Source: Verrucomicrobiales bacterium (GTDB lineage: Bacteria; Verrucomicrobiota; Verrucomicrobiia; Verrucomicrobiales; SLCJ01). Taken from it: 64,000 nucleotides of DNA. The position numbers and the translations under genes are program-made. The DNA is taken from positions 16,979 to 80,978 of the forward strand of contig JAGXGH010000139.1 in the NCBI GenBank assembly GCA_024636835.1, given 5' to 3'. Within the stretch, counting starts at the first letter, position 1. Each line of letters opens with the position of its first letter. This document shows positions 31,082 through 39,434 of this stretch, piece after piece. Under the pieces are notes generated by a model, which was given only the letters and a program-made list of their open reading frames with translations, ran no database searches and had not been told where the DNA came from.

Positions 31082-31227
31082 ACACCTCCCTCGAATGCCA
31101 CTGTTTTAAGCGGTAGTTCGGTAGCTATAGAAGACCGCGAAGACCACTCAAACGGCCGAGACGGCCGTGCTCCTTGAAGGATTCGCGCCGGTGGTGCTCT
31201 TAAAACAGTGGCATTCACACCTCCCTC
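31082..31227. mobile_element. MITE-like element with 18-bp terminal inverted repeats and 11-bp flanking duplication
   Basis: The element (31093-31216, 124 bases) is bounded by perfect 18-base inverted repeats: GAATGCCACTGTTTTAAG on the left and its complement on the right. Immediately outside both ends is the same 11-base direct repeat ACACCTCCCTC (31082-31092 and 31217-31227). This is the signature of transposition with target-site duplication. It codes for nothing, so it would be a non-autonomous insertion needing a transposase supplied in trans. Confidence 0.75.
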
Positions 31228-31258
31228 CTTGTTCCTCCTTGTTCCTCCTTCTCCGCCT

Positions 31259-31690
31259 TCAAACCAAAGGGTTTTCACAAGTGAGCTCTGGAAAGGATGA
31301 GAAATCTCTATCAGCAGTCCAGAGCTTCTTCACTCCGTGATGCAGACAAATGGACGCGATCCGAGCATCATGAATCTTGGGGCCATTGACTTTTCCTTTG
31401 GTCGCCTGCTTGGAAAGCGTCTCGAAGTAACCTGGTCCTTCACCAAGAAGTCTCAGCCCGGGACTTTCCTGCCAGGCACGTATCGCCTCCAGAGCCTTGC
31501 CAAGAGGTGTCGGCGGATTGTAAATCTTCGGATGGGTGACGATGGCGAGAAACTCGTGGATGCTTGACCACGCAATTGCCCATGGAGCTCCTGAGTTCGC
31601 CAAGTCAACCATTCGGTCGAGGGCAATCTCATGCCATGGTGTATCCTCGCGATGAGCATACACGAGGATGTTTGTATCAACGGCTATCAT
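31259..31690 (-). CDS. PIN-domain VapC-like toxin (second toxin-antitoxin pair)
   Basis: This 143-residue single PIN domain has the acidic residues in A-V-D-T-N-I-L, I-H-E-F-L-A, K-I-H-D-A-R-I and T-A-D-R-D-F. It is unlike the VapC at 7749 outside the motifs, so it is an independent pair. The start ATG overlaps the antitoxin stop codon by one base (TGATG at 31688-31692), indicating coupled translation. It is expected to be a ribonuclease held inactive by the antitoxin. Confidence 0.88.
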   Translation of the reverse strand: MIAVDTNILVYAHREDTPWHEIALDRMVDLANSGAPWAIAWSSIHEFLAIVTHPKIYNPPTPLGKALEAIRAWQESPGLRLLGEGPGYFETLSKQATKGKVNGPKIHDARIASICLHHGVKKLWTADRDFSSFPELTCENPLV

Positions 31691-31914
31691 CAGTAGATTG
31701 CGTCTCTGATTTTATCCCATGACGCCCCTACGAATTCCCGGGAAAGCCCTTTACCCTTAAATGTCACTGGTGTCACCCGCTTGGTTGGCAGCGCTTGCTC
31801 AAGTGATGCCGCCAACGACTCCTCGATCAGAGATCGCAGGGTGATGTGCTGTTCCTTCGCTCGCTCTTTCGCACGAATGAGAAGGTTGTCAGCAATATCT
31901 ATGGTTGTCTTCAT
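31690..31914 (-). CDS. VapB-like antitoxin (second pair)
   Basis: The start at 31914 gives M-K-T-T-I-D-I-A-D-N-L-L-I-R-A-K, the standard opening of this antitoxin class; a GTG/ATG four codons upstream is also in frame. The N-terminal 45 residues form the DNA-binding part (strand then two helices, R-S-L-I-E-E-S-L). The C-terminal part is the toxin-binding extension, ending in W-D-K-I-R-D-A-I-Y. The gene lies directly before vapC with one shared base. An operator is expected upstream of 31927, but no clear repeat was seen there. Confidence 0.8.
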   Translation of the reverse strand: MKTTIDIADNLLIRAKERAKEQHITLRSLIEESLAASLEQALPTKRVTPVTFKGKGLSREFVGASWDKIRDAIY

Positions 31915-32127
31915 ATGGGTAACCATATTAAATTCCTACTTTTTTGTCAACTTCACAACCCCCTAATAGACGGCAACTTGTGAGAAATCGTCCAAATAAT
32001 GAGCGATTTTTCGAATAATTTACCCTGCTGAAACGCTCTTATAGGTGAGTGCGGTGACACTCGCGGCAAATCCCCAAAGGACGAACCGCTGAGAAACCGC
32101 CTCATCTGTGTTGAGGTTGATGGAGCT

Positions 32128-32166
32128 GAGAGTCGGTCCCTGGATGGAGAATTGGGGCCGGCTCTC
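32128..32166. repeat. Imperfect inverted repeat downstream of ispE
   Basis: GAGAGTCGGTCCC (32128-32140) pairs with GGGGCCGGCTCTC (32154-32166) with two mismatches across 13 bases. It lies 22-60 bases beyond the ispE stop codon and could help terminate that operon. The remaining gap 31927-32127 shows no gene. Confidence 0.45.
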
Positions 32167-32187
32167 TTTCCGTTTCCGTATATGGGA

Positions 32188-33096
32188 CTATGCGGGATGG
32201 CGTATCCCAGTAGGTTCCGGCTCGCTAGCGTCAACCAACGTATGGCCAACGAATCCCCACAAGGTCTCACCGAACTCTTCCCGCGCGCGCTGGACTAATC
32301 CCTCGCCTCCGTGCTGCTGTGCGAGGACAACTAACATGGTCGAGCCCGAGCCAGACATCAACGCGGCATGCGTTTCTGGCTGAGCAAGCAACCACATTTT
32401 CATATCCGCCAAGGCTGGAAATTTCTCAAAGACAGGGCGCTCCAAACTATTAACCATCGCCCCCCACGGACAAATTTGCGGGGCGTATAACACGCCGGGC
32501 GTTTCCTTCGAATCCGCCCATCCTCGATAGGCCGACGGGGTTTCCACGCCAAATTTCGGCTTCAGCAGAACGATGGGCAGTTCCCATTCGAAGTTGATGC
32601 GCTCGACGATCTCACCGCGGCCAGAGACCTCGCACGGTTGGTTGAAGAGAAAGAAAGGCACGTCACTCCCGACACCTGCTGCGATTTCCGCCAACTCATC
32701 ATTGGTCAATCCTGCCTTCGTCAGATGGTTCAGACCGTGCAGAGTCTGCGCCGCGTCGGAACTACCACCACCTAGTCCTGCACCGCTGGGAACTCTCTTC
32801 GTCAGCTCGATAGAAAAATCGATGTCCTTGCCCGTGCGATCCGAAAATGCATTCGCCGCCTTGACGACCAAGTTATCCGGCCCGGTCGGAAGATCAGCCC
32901 CAGCCACTTTCAATGAAATCCCATCGCCATTTGCGGCGGGAAAAAATGCCAGCTTATCAAAGAGAGAAACCATCACCATCCGCGAGCGAATCTCATGAAA
33001 CCCATCATCACGTTTCCCCAACACTTCAAGGTCGAGGTTCACCTTCGCATAGCAACGAAGGTTCAAGACGGGAGAATTTTGTTCGGTTGATGTCAT
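32188..33096 (-). CDS. ispE: 4-diphosphocytidyl-2-C-methyl-D-erythritol kinase
   Basis: The product from ATG 33096 is 302 residues, normal for IspE. An AAGGG eight bases upstream supports this start, though an in-frame ATG at 33156 is also possible. GHMP-kinase motifs are clear: A-K-V-N-L-D-L-E-V near the N-terminus, the ATP loop P-S-G-A-G-L-G-G-G-S-S-D-A-A, and the late M-S-G-S-G-S-T-M. It phosphorylates the 2-hydroxyl of CDP-methylerythritol in the MEP isoprenoid pathway. It lies directly downstream of the antiporter gene and is likely co-transcribed with it, although the two have no functional link. Confidence 0.93.
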   Translation of the reverse strand: MTSTEQNSPVLNLRCYAKVNLDLEVLGKRDDGFHEIRSRMVMVSLFDKLAFFPAANGDGISLKVAGADLPTGPDNLVVKAANAFSDRTGKDIDFSIELTKRVPSGAGLGGGSSDAAQTLHGLNHLTKAGLTNDELAEIAAGVGSDVPFFLFNQPCEVSGRGEIVERINFEWELPIVLLKPKFGVETPSAYRGWADSKETPGVLYAPQICPWGAMVNSLERPVFEKFPALADMKMWLLAQPETHAALMSGSGSTMLVVLAQQHGGEGLVQRAREEFGETLWGFVGHTLVDASEPEPTGIRHPA

Positions 33097-33162
33097 CGCA
33101 GAAACCCTTGCTCGATTTCCCCTCTCACTCAAGTAGCGATCACAGCCATCAGCCACCTGATG

Positions 33163-34935
33163 TCATATTCCTTCGCCTCTGCGGAATCGGATCAATCGCC
33201 GCTCCTCCTCGATCTCATCCTCGCCAAAGCCAAGCTCGCGCATCGAGCTACGTATCATCCGCATTGCAGATTCGGCCTCGTCGTGAACAATCCCTTCCTC
33301 ACCCATCGACTGCAGCTTCGCTACATCACTGGCAAAGCGTGCTCGACACAGAATCGCAATACCCGGATTTGCTTCCCGCGCCTGATGAATCGCTACCTGC
33401 CCAACTTCCAGCGCAGGGAACGTGATCGCCAACATGCGCGCGCGCGCTATCCCGGCGAGTTGCAGGGTTTCAGGCTGCGCGACATCGGCAAAAAGCGCAA
33501 CACGACCAAGACGTTTCAACTCCATCACCGTCTCCGCATTCAACTCGATAATCACTCGTGCCACCCCCGCTCGCTCGAGAGCTTCGTCCAATTGACGGCC
33601 AACCGGGCCATAACCGCAAATGATCACATGATCACGTAGATCGCTGAGAATTTCGGCATGCTCACCCGCCTTGGAACGGCCCTCGTCACCGAACAGTTTC
33701 TTATCTTCCATCCAACGGGAGATCCGAGGGGCTCCCTTCATCATGATTGGCACTGCTGCCATGGTTAGTGCAGTGGTAATCAGGAAAAATTGCTCATCGG
33801 CTGGAGACAAGGCCCCAAGCTTCAGCGCTTGGTTCACCAGCACCAAGGAAAATTCACCAATACTCGCTAAACCCATCGCCGCCTGCACCGTAGGGCGTAT
33901 CGCAAAACCAAGAAACCGCCCGGCAATCAGTGTGATGACGAACTTCACGACCAACACAGCGATCCCCCACCCCACGAAAAAATACCAGCGCTCGAGCAGC
34001 AAGCCACCGTCTATCAACATTCCCACCGACACAAAAAACAGCGTGAGAAACAGATCTTTGAACGGCAGGACGTCGGCGAGAATCCGGTGACTATAGACCG
34101 ATCCGCTCACCACCAATCCCGCAACAAAAGCACCCATCGCCAAACTCAAATCGAGCAGATAGCCGATCGTCGCCACGCCGACACAAAGACCGACAACCGT
34201 CAAGGTGAAGAGCTCACGACTGCGCACCGCACTGACCCGTCGCAAGATTGGCGGCACCATAAAACGCGTCATCACCCAGCCAAATACCAGGAATAACAGT
34301 GCCTTAAGAAGCGCCAACGAGAGATCGAGCGTCATGCTTCCCATTCCCTCACTCGCGCCTTGGATCAGCACAGGAAGCAGCACAATCACCACCACCACGA
34401 GAAGGTCTTGGAAGATCGCGATACCAATCGTTAGTTTTGCGCCGGGTGATGCCAGTTGCCCCGAATCCTGGAAGATTTTCAAGCTCAACGCCGTCGATGA
34501 GAGCGCGATCATAAACCCAATCAGCACCGATTCATTGAACGGAAAACCGATGGCTAGCGCGACACCCGATGCAATCACGTTCACACAAAGCACCTCAATC
34601 GTTCCTCCAATCATCGCCACCCTTCTCAGCCTTTTGATCTCATTGAATGAGAACTCAATTCCCAGGGTGAACATCAGCAGCACCACTCCGATCTCCGCCA
34701 AGGAATCGATCACATGTTCCGCATCCTCGAGATCCAACAAGTCCAACACGCCTGAGTTTGCGATCAGCAAGCCACACAGCAGATACCCAGTAAGAAACGA
34801 CTGCCGGAATCGATGGAAAATCAGCGATACAATCACCGCAAAGCCCAACACCATCGACAACACCCCAAAAACTGGGGCGACATTACTCGCTCCAGCGGCA
34901 AGAAAAGTGTTCAGACTATTGAGTTGTTCCAGCAT
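33163..34935 (-). CDS. CPA2 family cation:proton antiporter with TrkA-N domain (Kef-like)
   Basis: At 590 residues this has about twelve to thirteen transmembrane helices of the Na+/H+ exchanger type (for example F-T-L-G-I-E-F-S-F-N-E and S-S-T-A-L-S-L-K-I). A cytosolic RCK/TrkA-N domain follows with the nucleotide motif V-I-I-C-G-Y-G-P-V-G-R near residue 430. There is no complete TrkA-C domain after it. It probably exchanges K+ or Na+ for H+ under NAD(H) control. It is more like KefB or YbaL than KefC by layout; ion choice is not determined. ispE lies downstream. Confidence 0.88.
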   Translation of the reverse strand: MLEQLNSLNTFLAAGASNVAPVFGVLSMVLGFAVIVSLIFHRFRQSFLTGYLLCGLLIANSGVLDLLDLEDAEHVIDSLAEIGVVLLMFTLGIEFSFNEIKRLRRVAMIGGTIEVLCVNVIASGVALAIGFPFNESVLIGFMIALSSTALSLKIFQDSGQLASPGAKLTIGIAIFQDLLVVVVIVLLPVLIQGASEGMGSMTLDLSLALLKALLFLVFGWVMTRFMVPPILRRVSAVRSRELFTLTVVGLCVGVATIGYLLDLSLAMGAFVAGLVVSGSVYSHRILADVLPFKDLFLTLFFVSVGMLIDGGLLLERWYFFVGWGIAVLVVKFVITLIAGRFLGFAIRPTVQAAMGLASIGEFSLVLVNQALKLGALSPADEQFFLITTALTMAAVPIMMKGAPRISRWMEDKKLFGDEGRSKAGEHAEILSDLRDHVIICGYGPVGRQLDEALERAGVARVIIELNAETVMELKRLGRVALFADVAQPETLQLAGIARARMLAITFPALEVGQVAIHQAREANPGIAILCRARFASDVAKLQSMGEEGIVHDEAESAMRMIRSSMRELGFGEDEIEEERRLIRFRRGEGI

Positions 34936-35332
34936 CTGACTCTACCATTGCAGAATCTATCCTTCCTCGCCAAACTATCAGGTGACGAATCTCAATTTTT
35001 TTTACCCTCTCCATGTCCGCCGACACTCAACCACAGCGAACAAACTATAGTGAGATTCCTCCTCCTCCAAGATCATGGCGCTATCGTCTAGTGCGCCTCG
35101 CTCTTATATTTCTCGCCATTCTCGTAAAGTAGTCGTTCACAGGCAGTCGCGCCGATGGCACTTATAAAAAATAGGGAGAGCCATCCTTCTAGGTGGCTTG
35201 GATGGTGAACGAACTAACCATACCACTCGCAGCCAGCTGGAAGCGTGGCTCTCCATAAGGCCAGCCGCCACCCACCACGGCGCAGCCGCACTCCCCCTTG
35301 CTACTATCTACCTGCTACCCGCTACTCCCCCC
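34936..35332. other. Intergenic region with a REP-like hairpin
   Basis: This 397-base gap between the antiporter 5' end and the folE2 3' end has no convincing gene. It contains the inverted repeat at 35175-35254 and otherwise shows only a long pyrimidine-rich stretch. Confidence 0.5.
35175..35254. repeat. REP-like 24-bp imperfect inverted repeat
   Basis: Arms 35175-35198 and 35231-35254 pair at 20 of 24 positions, with outer ends GGAGAGCC and GGCTCTCC. The 32-base centre is non-coding. The arm contains AGCCAGCTGG, and a CCAGCTGGAG string also occurs near 10645, hinting at a dispersed family. Confidence 0.6.
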
Positions 35333-36124
35333 CTACCAATCCCCATCGCGCGACCATTCGACTTCCGCAAACGCGTTATGATTATGGATCGACTCGAAGT
35401 TCTCCGCCTCGACGCGGAACCATGAAATATTTTCATCGCCACGCGACCTCACCGCGACATTGCGCACGAGGTCTTCGACGAAAACCGGATTGTCGTAAGC
35501 AATTTCCGTTACAGCCTTTTCATCGGGACGCTTGAGAGCCGCGTATAGTTCACAGCTTGCTGACTGTTCGACAACGCGGATCAGATCTTCAATCCAGATT
35601 GGTTCATCAAAACGAACGGAATACGTCACGATGCCGCGTTGGTTATGCGCTCCTCGCTCACTGATTGCCTTCGAGCACGGGCAAAGAGTTGCCACTGGCA
35701 CAGCAACAGTGACGATCAAGTCCATCTCGTCCTTGGTCGCCTCAACGGTAAACTTCACCTCGTAGTCGAGCATACCCGGCGCACCGGTAACCGGCGCTTT
35801 CTTCTCGATGAAATAGGCGAAGGAAAACTCCACATGCGCGCGCTCTGCATCCAGACGTCCGAGTAATTGCTGAGGAATCCGACGAATATCGCGCACACTC
35901 AGCTCCGGGCCATGCGCGTTGAGCGTCTCGATAAACCGACTCATGTGCGTGCCCTTGTAGTTGTGGGGCAGATCGACAGCCAACGAAACGGTCGCCACGG
36001 TGTGTTGCAGCGCATCCTTCTTGTCACGAATCCTGACAGGAAAGCGCAGTGCCCTCACTCCCACTCGTTTAATAGGCACTCCACGTGGGTCCACTTCGTT
36101 CTGCGTATCCTTCAGCTCTTTCAT
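35333..36124 (-). CDS. folE2: GTP cyclohydrolase FolE2 (type IB)
   Basis: The start at 36124 yields 263 residues beginning M-K-E-L-K-D-T-Q-N-E-V-D-P-R-G, the usual FolE2 opening; longer in-frame versions add unrelated sequence. The metal-binding C-P-C-S motif lies at about 148-151, followed by E-R-G-A-H-N-Q-R-G. FolE2 converts GTP to dihydroneopterin triphosphate, the first step of folate and queuosine-type synthesis. It does not strictly need zinc, unlike FolE. The divergent dus gene starts 130 bases away. Confidence 0.93.
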   Translation of the reverse strand: MKELKDTQNEVDPRGVPIKRVGVRALRFPVRIRDKKDALQHTVATVSLAVDLPHNYKGTHMSRFIETLNAHGPELSVRDIRRIPQQLLGRLDAERAHVEFSFAYFIEKKAPVTGAPGMLDYEVKFTVEATKDEMDLIVTVAVPVATLCPCSKAISERGAHNQRGIVTYSVRFDEPIWIEDLIRVVEQSASCELYAALKRPDEKAVTEIAYDNPVFVEDLVRNVAVRSRGDENISWFRVEAENFESIHNHNAFAEVEWSRDGDW

Positions 36125-36254
36125 GCGATGGCTGCAAACTTCAACCCGCATCGCCCCACCGTCAACCAACCAAACTACAAGCACGAAACTAGACATAGCA
36201 TGCACCCGCTTTGCATTTGATCGCATCAATGATCCGACGCACAGTCGTCACTTC

Positions 36255-37301
36255 ATGCGCGATCTCCTTCCAGCTGACCGACCAGTGCTCATTCTTGCAC
36301 CCATGCAAGACGTGACGGACTTGCCGTTCCTCAAGATCATGGCGGAAATCGGCGGCGCAGATGTTTACGTGACCGAATATTTTCGCGTCCATCCCGACTA
36401 CAAACCGCACCCCTGGACACTCCGATCAATCGACGAAAACCCCACGGGAAAGCCCATCTTCGCTCAAATGATCGGCAATGACATCCCGTCACTCACCCGC
36501 ACTGCGAAGCAACTCATGGAGCACGATGTGGCAGGGATAGACCTCAACCTCGGCTGCCCGTCACCCACCGTTTATCGAAAATGTGCTGGTGGCGGGCTTC
36601 TTCGCGAGCCCCAACGCATCGACCGAATTCTCGGTGCACTCCGCGATACTGTAGACGGACGTTTCACGGTAAAGACCCGACTCGGATTCGACTCTCCCGA
36701 TGAGTTCGAAACCCTTCTCCACATTTTTGCCAAACACGATATTGACGCGCTGACCATTCACGCTCGAACGGTTGTCGAACGCTACCAGACCGCGATTCAT
36801 CCAGAGCACATCAAAGCCGCCGTCGACCGCCTCAACTGCCCGGTGATCGCTAACGGTAACGTGGTCGATGTTGCCACAGGCCAGCAACTCCTCCAACTCA
36901 CTGGTGCAGCAGGTTTGATGCTCGGTCGCGGCGCGATCCGCTATCCATGGATCTTCGACCAATTTCGTGCACTGGCTGCGGGTAGCGACCCGCCGCAACC
37001 AGTCGGTCGAGATCTACTCCGCTACATCCAACGCCTCTGGGAGGAAACCTCCGCGAAATTTCAACCCGAGCGTTTCAACCCAACCAACCACGTATCGAAG
37101 ATGAAGAAATATGTGGTTTTTATCGCCCAGGGCGTTCCCGGCACCTTCGAGAACGACATTCGCCGCGTGAAGGAGAAGGACGCCTTCTTCGACCTCTGCC
37201 ACCAGCATCTCGACAACGATAGGCCATTAGTGACACAACCACCGAGCGACTCGAAGCTCTTTTGTGGGTTCACCGATTTGCTTGATGGCACCGGGCACTA
37301 G
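36255..37301 (+). CDS. tRNA-dihydrouridine synthase
   Basis: The ATG at 36255 gives 348 residues beginning M-R-D-L-L-P-A-D-R-P-V-L-I-L-A-P-M. Upstream in-frame sequence overlaps folE2 and is not conserved-looking. FMN-binding TIM-barrel motifs are present: A-P-M-Q-D-V-T-D near residue 15, L-N-L-G-C-P-S-P at about 98 and the catalytic Cys110 in Y-R-K-C-A-G-G-G. I-H-A-R-T and a late G-R-G-A-I-R-Y-P-W follow. It reduces uridine to dihydrouridine in tRNA D-loops using NADPH. It cannot be assigned to DusA, B or C with confidence. Confidence 0.92.
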   Translation: MRDLLPADRPVLILAPMQDVTDLPFLKIMAEIGGADVYVTEYFRVHPDYKPHPWTLRSIDENPTGKPIFAQMIGNDIPSLTRTAKQLMEHDVAGIDLNLGCPSPTVYRKCAGGGLLREPQRIDRILGALRDTVDGRFTVKTRLGFDSPDEFETLLHIFAKHDIDALTIHARTVVERYQTAIHPEHIKAAVDRLNCPVIANGNVVDVATGQQLLQLTGAAGLMLGRGAIRYPWIFDQFRALAAGSDPPQPVGRDLLRYIQRLWEETSAKFQPERFNPTNHVSKMKKYVVFIAQGVPGTFENDIRRVKEKDAFFDLCHQHLDNDRPLVTQPPSDSKLFCGFTDLLDGTGH

Positions 37302-37306
37302 ACCCT

Positions 37307-37412
37307 CAGTTTTCAGTTTTCAGTTTTCAGTTTTCAGTTTTCAGGCTTTAGGCTTTAGGCTTCAGGCTTCAGGCTTCAGGCTTCAGGTATCGGTCAATGG
37401 TCAATGGTCAAT
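37307..37412. repeat. Three consecutive heptanucleotide tandem repeat tracts
   Basis: Starting at 37307 there are five perfect CAGTTTT units, then six (C/T)AGGCTT units, one CAGGTAT unit, one spacer base, and three perfect GGTCAAT units. The 7-base register is kept through the change of unit. The tract begins six bases after the dus stop codon. Length variation by slippage is expected. Confidence 0.9.
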
Positions 37413-37440
37413 GACGCTGGCACAGACATTTGCAAATACA

Positions 37441-37486
37441 GCCCCAACGGGGCGTCACATACCAGCCCAGGGCAATGCCCTGGGCT
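37441..37486. repeat. Palindromic GCCCC...GGGGC / CCCAGGGCA...TGCCCTGGG repeat
   Basis: Two hairpins lie side by side: GCCCC-AAC-GGGGC (37441-37453) and a perfect 11-base-arm palindrome AGCCCAGGGCA-A-TGCCCTGGGCT (37464-37486). There is no following T-run. This looks like an intergenic repeat unit rather than a terminator. The rest of the gap to 37632 has no gene. Confidence 0.7.
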
Positions 37487-37632
37487 CTCTCATCAACCAA
37501 TCCAGGCCAAGCCAACACCGCCCGCAACAACAATTCCCCCACCCGCAGGCCGCTCTAAAACCCCCGACCCGATACTGCTATCCACCTAAAACATAACACC
37601 TAAAACCTAACACAGACCGCCGCCCAGCGACC

Positions 37633-38145
37633 TCAAAAGACTTCCTGCTCTCTCCGCTTCCGCACAAGCCTCCTTCTATACGCCTCGATCAACGCGCCAG
37701 GTCCTTCCGTGAGCCACCAATAGATTCCCAATGGTATCGACAGATAGAGAATGAAATTCTTCAGAACCTCCCATCCTGAAGACATTGGAGAGGTCGTCAT
37801 AGATTCCACGAAGCCGAAATACCAAAGATAGCTCAGGAAGAACCCACACACAAAGACGATCGGGATCGCTGCAAGCTTACGCCACTTCAAGATGCGACAG
37901 CAAAGCGCACCAACCGCACACGCAGGAGCAAACACTCCCCATCCAATCACGCTGCATCCCACGAGGATCAACAATGCGCCCACAGGATAAGCGGCTGGTC
38001 CACCGAGCCCTTGGTTGGTCAATACGGCAAACATTAGCAGAACGAGATACAGCAAGACCCAAAGCACAGATCCCAAGATTATCGCAAGAATCACCGCAAG
38101 CAGATGACGTAGGACAAAGATGATTATGGTGATCAAGGATTTCAT
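37633..38145 (-). CDS. Uncharacterised four-helix membrane protein
   Basis: The 170-residue protein is not recognised. It has about four transmembrane helices: residues 1-42 form two, G-A-L-L-I-L-V-G-C-S-V-I-G-W starts another, and A-A-I-P-I-V-F-V-C-G-F-F starts the next. The C-terminus is very basic (R-R-R-L-V-R-K-R-R) and should face the cytosol. Codon and base use are AT-richer than the flanking housekeeping genes. It is next to repeats and another orphan membrane gene, so recent acquisition is plausible. Confidence 0.55.
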   Translation of the reverse strand: MKSLITIIIFVLRHLLAVILAIILGSVLWVLLYLVLLMFAVLTNQGLGGPAAYPVGALLILVGCSVIGWGVFAPACAVGALCCRILKWRKLAAIPIVFVCGFFLSYLWYFGFVESMTTSPMSSGWEVLKNFILYLSIPLGIYWWLTEGPGALIEAYRRRLVRKRREQEVF

Positions 38146-38306
38146 TCTTGGTCTATTACCCAGGGAGTCTCTACCGATTGATTTAAATTACCTATCAGAG
38201 CTATACATTTTAGCAGTCAGATCCATCAACCTACTACAAATCGACTATCACGAACAACCCCTCCCAAAAAACAATCACAGGTTGGCTAGACCTATACACC
38301 TCGTTC

Positions 38307-38957
38307 CTAAGTATTACTATTGATGAACCAAACCAGTCCTTCATCAAGATCCACCACAAAGAAATCAATATCTGACGGTCTGCGATAATTACCGAACTCG
38401 TCTTCCCATGTTGTGACATTAGCTATGTAAGCATAGAAACAGCGTTCTCCGCCTATGGATTTCCTTAGCTTTTTGGTCAGTTCCTCTTCGCCGTCTAGCG
38501 CGAAATCAACATAGTCTCTGCTAGATGGGGCAATGGGACCGTTTCTCCAATGTCCGATTTCCTCCCAATCACTTCGGTACCAAGGACGCTTCGGGTATTC
38601 GGTTCTTAACTCGTCGTCCGAGTTCTCGAATCGCTCACGAATGGAATCGGGCAATTCAAAGACGGAGATAGAAAATCCATCGCCGGTAAACGACCTCTCA
38701 GTCTCATGGCTATCTCTTGCCGATATAAAAAATGCCCAGGCATCAAAGCGCCTACTATCTCTGACAAGATTTTCCAACAAGCTCGCAGGAAAACTAACCA
38801 GATAAAGTGCCGCAACAATCAATAGCGGCATATAAACCTGCTTTGCCAATTTTCGCCATTTACGACGAAACGCCGTCACGATCATCCAAATCAGATACGG
38901 AATGCATCCAATAAGCATCAGCATCATGATAAAGGCAAAAGCGTATCTGGTGATCAT
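38307..38957 (-). CDS. Uncharacterised membrane-anchored protein
   Basis: The 216-residue protein is not recognised. It has two N-terminal transmembrane helices (about 4-28 and 42-62). The rest is an acidic soluble domain of about 150 residues, rich in Asp, Glu, Trp and Arg (R-P-W-Y-R-S-D-W-E-E). The topology suggests that domain lies on one face of the inner membrane, most likely the cytosolic side. It is AT-rich like its neighbour 161 bases away on the same strand. A possible terminator precedes it at 38991. Confidence 0.5.
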   Translation of the reverse strand: MITRYAFAFIMMLMLIGCIPYLIWMIVTAFRRKWRKLAKQVYMPLLIVAALYLVSFPASLLENLVRDSRRFDAWAFFISARDSHETERSFTGDGFSISVFELPDSIRERFENSDDELRTEYPKRPWYRSDWEEIGHWRNGPIAPSSRDYVDFALDGEEELTKKLRKSIGGERCFYAYIANVTTWEDEFGNYRRPSDIDFFVVDLDEGLVWFINSNT

Positions 38958-38990
38958 ATTTCAATGAGAAGTATCAAGATTTACGCCCAC

Positions 38991-39026
38991 AAAAAAGCGC
39001 GCACACCTTTCGGCATCCGCGCTTTT
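38991..39026. terminator. Bidirectional-type terminator downstream of the translation operon
   Basis: AAAAGCGCG (38993-39001) pairs perfectly with CGCGCTTTT (39018-39026) across a 16-base loop. The A-run on one side and T-run on the other allow it to work in both directions. It lies about 165 bases past the rplX stop codon and is probably the end of the long minus-strand ribosomal operon. Confidence 0.75.
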
Positions 39027-39166
39027 GAAAATTGATCGAATGATCAGCTGTCTTTATACCAGCTTCGAGTTAAAGATGATTAACCTCCGCGCACAAGACG
39101 TTCTCGATTAAACAAATCCACGTCCACTTGTCAATCGCGTGCCGCGCAGCGGTTCTACGCGACGCA

Positions 39167-39191
39167 TCAGATCATTATCAAGTTTTGGTAT
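39167..39191. repeat. Dispersed 25-bp motif, copy 2
   Basis: TCAGATCATTATCAAGTTTT followed by GGTAT matches copy 1 at 19565 at 23 of 25 positions. It touches the first base of the rplX stop codon. It is possibly a mobile or regulatory motif. Confidence 0.55.
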
Positions 39192-39421
39192 TATTTCGCC
39201 AAACGAACGTTGGAGATGTGGATGGTGCCTTCGCGGTCCACGATCCCACCGTCCTGGTTTTCCTGGGTCGGCTTCTGGTGCTTCTTCTGCATCGCTACGC
39301 CTTCAACGACGACGCGATCCTTGGAAGTAATCACTTCGATGACGGTGCCAGTGGCACCTTTGTCGTTACCGGCGATCACTTCGACGGTATCTCCTTTTTT
39401 GATTGCTACTTGTTTGCTCAT
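39191..39421 (-). CDS. rplX: 50S ribosomal protein L24
   Basis: The 76-residue product has the KOW motif K-K-G-D-T-V-E-V-I-A-G-N-D-K-G and the G-T-I-H-I-S-N-V segment of L24. It is on the short side for the family (usually about 100), though the core is intact. L24 nucleates 50S assembly near the exit tunnel. It is the last gene of the operon: rplE, normally next, is absent and followed instead by a terminator-like hairpin. Confidence 0.93.
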   Translation of the reverse strand: MSKQVAIKKGDTVEVIAGNDKGATGTVIEVITSKDRVVVEGVAMQKKHQKPTQENQDGGIVDREGTIHISNVRLAK

Positions 39422-39434
39422 ATCGGTATTCAGG

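Noticed and set aside
31953..32270. 105-codon frame overlapping the ispE 3' end
   Set aside because: No recognisable motif, and it overlaps ispE and an inverted repeat.
35961..36254. N-terminal extension of the dihydrouridine synthase frame
   Set aside because: It lies antisense to folE2 and does not resemble the family; the ATG at 36255 gives the normal start.
37307..37412. Possible CRISPR array
   Set aside because: The units are 7 bases long and contiguous, with no spacers and no cas genes nearby.
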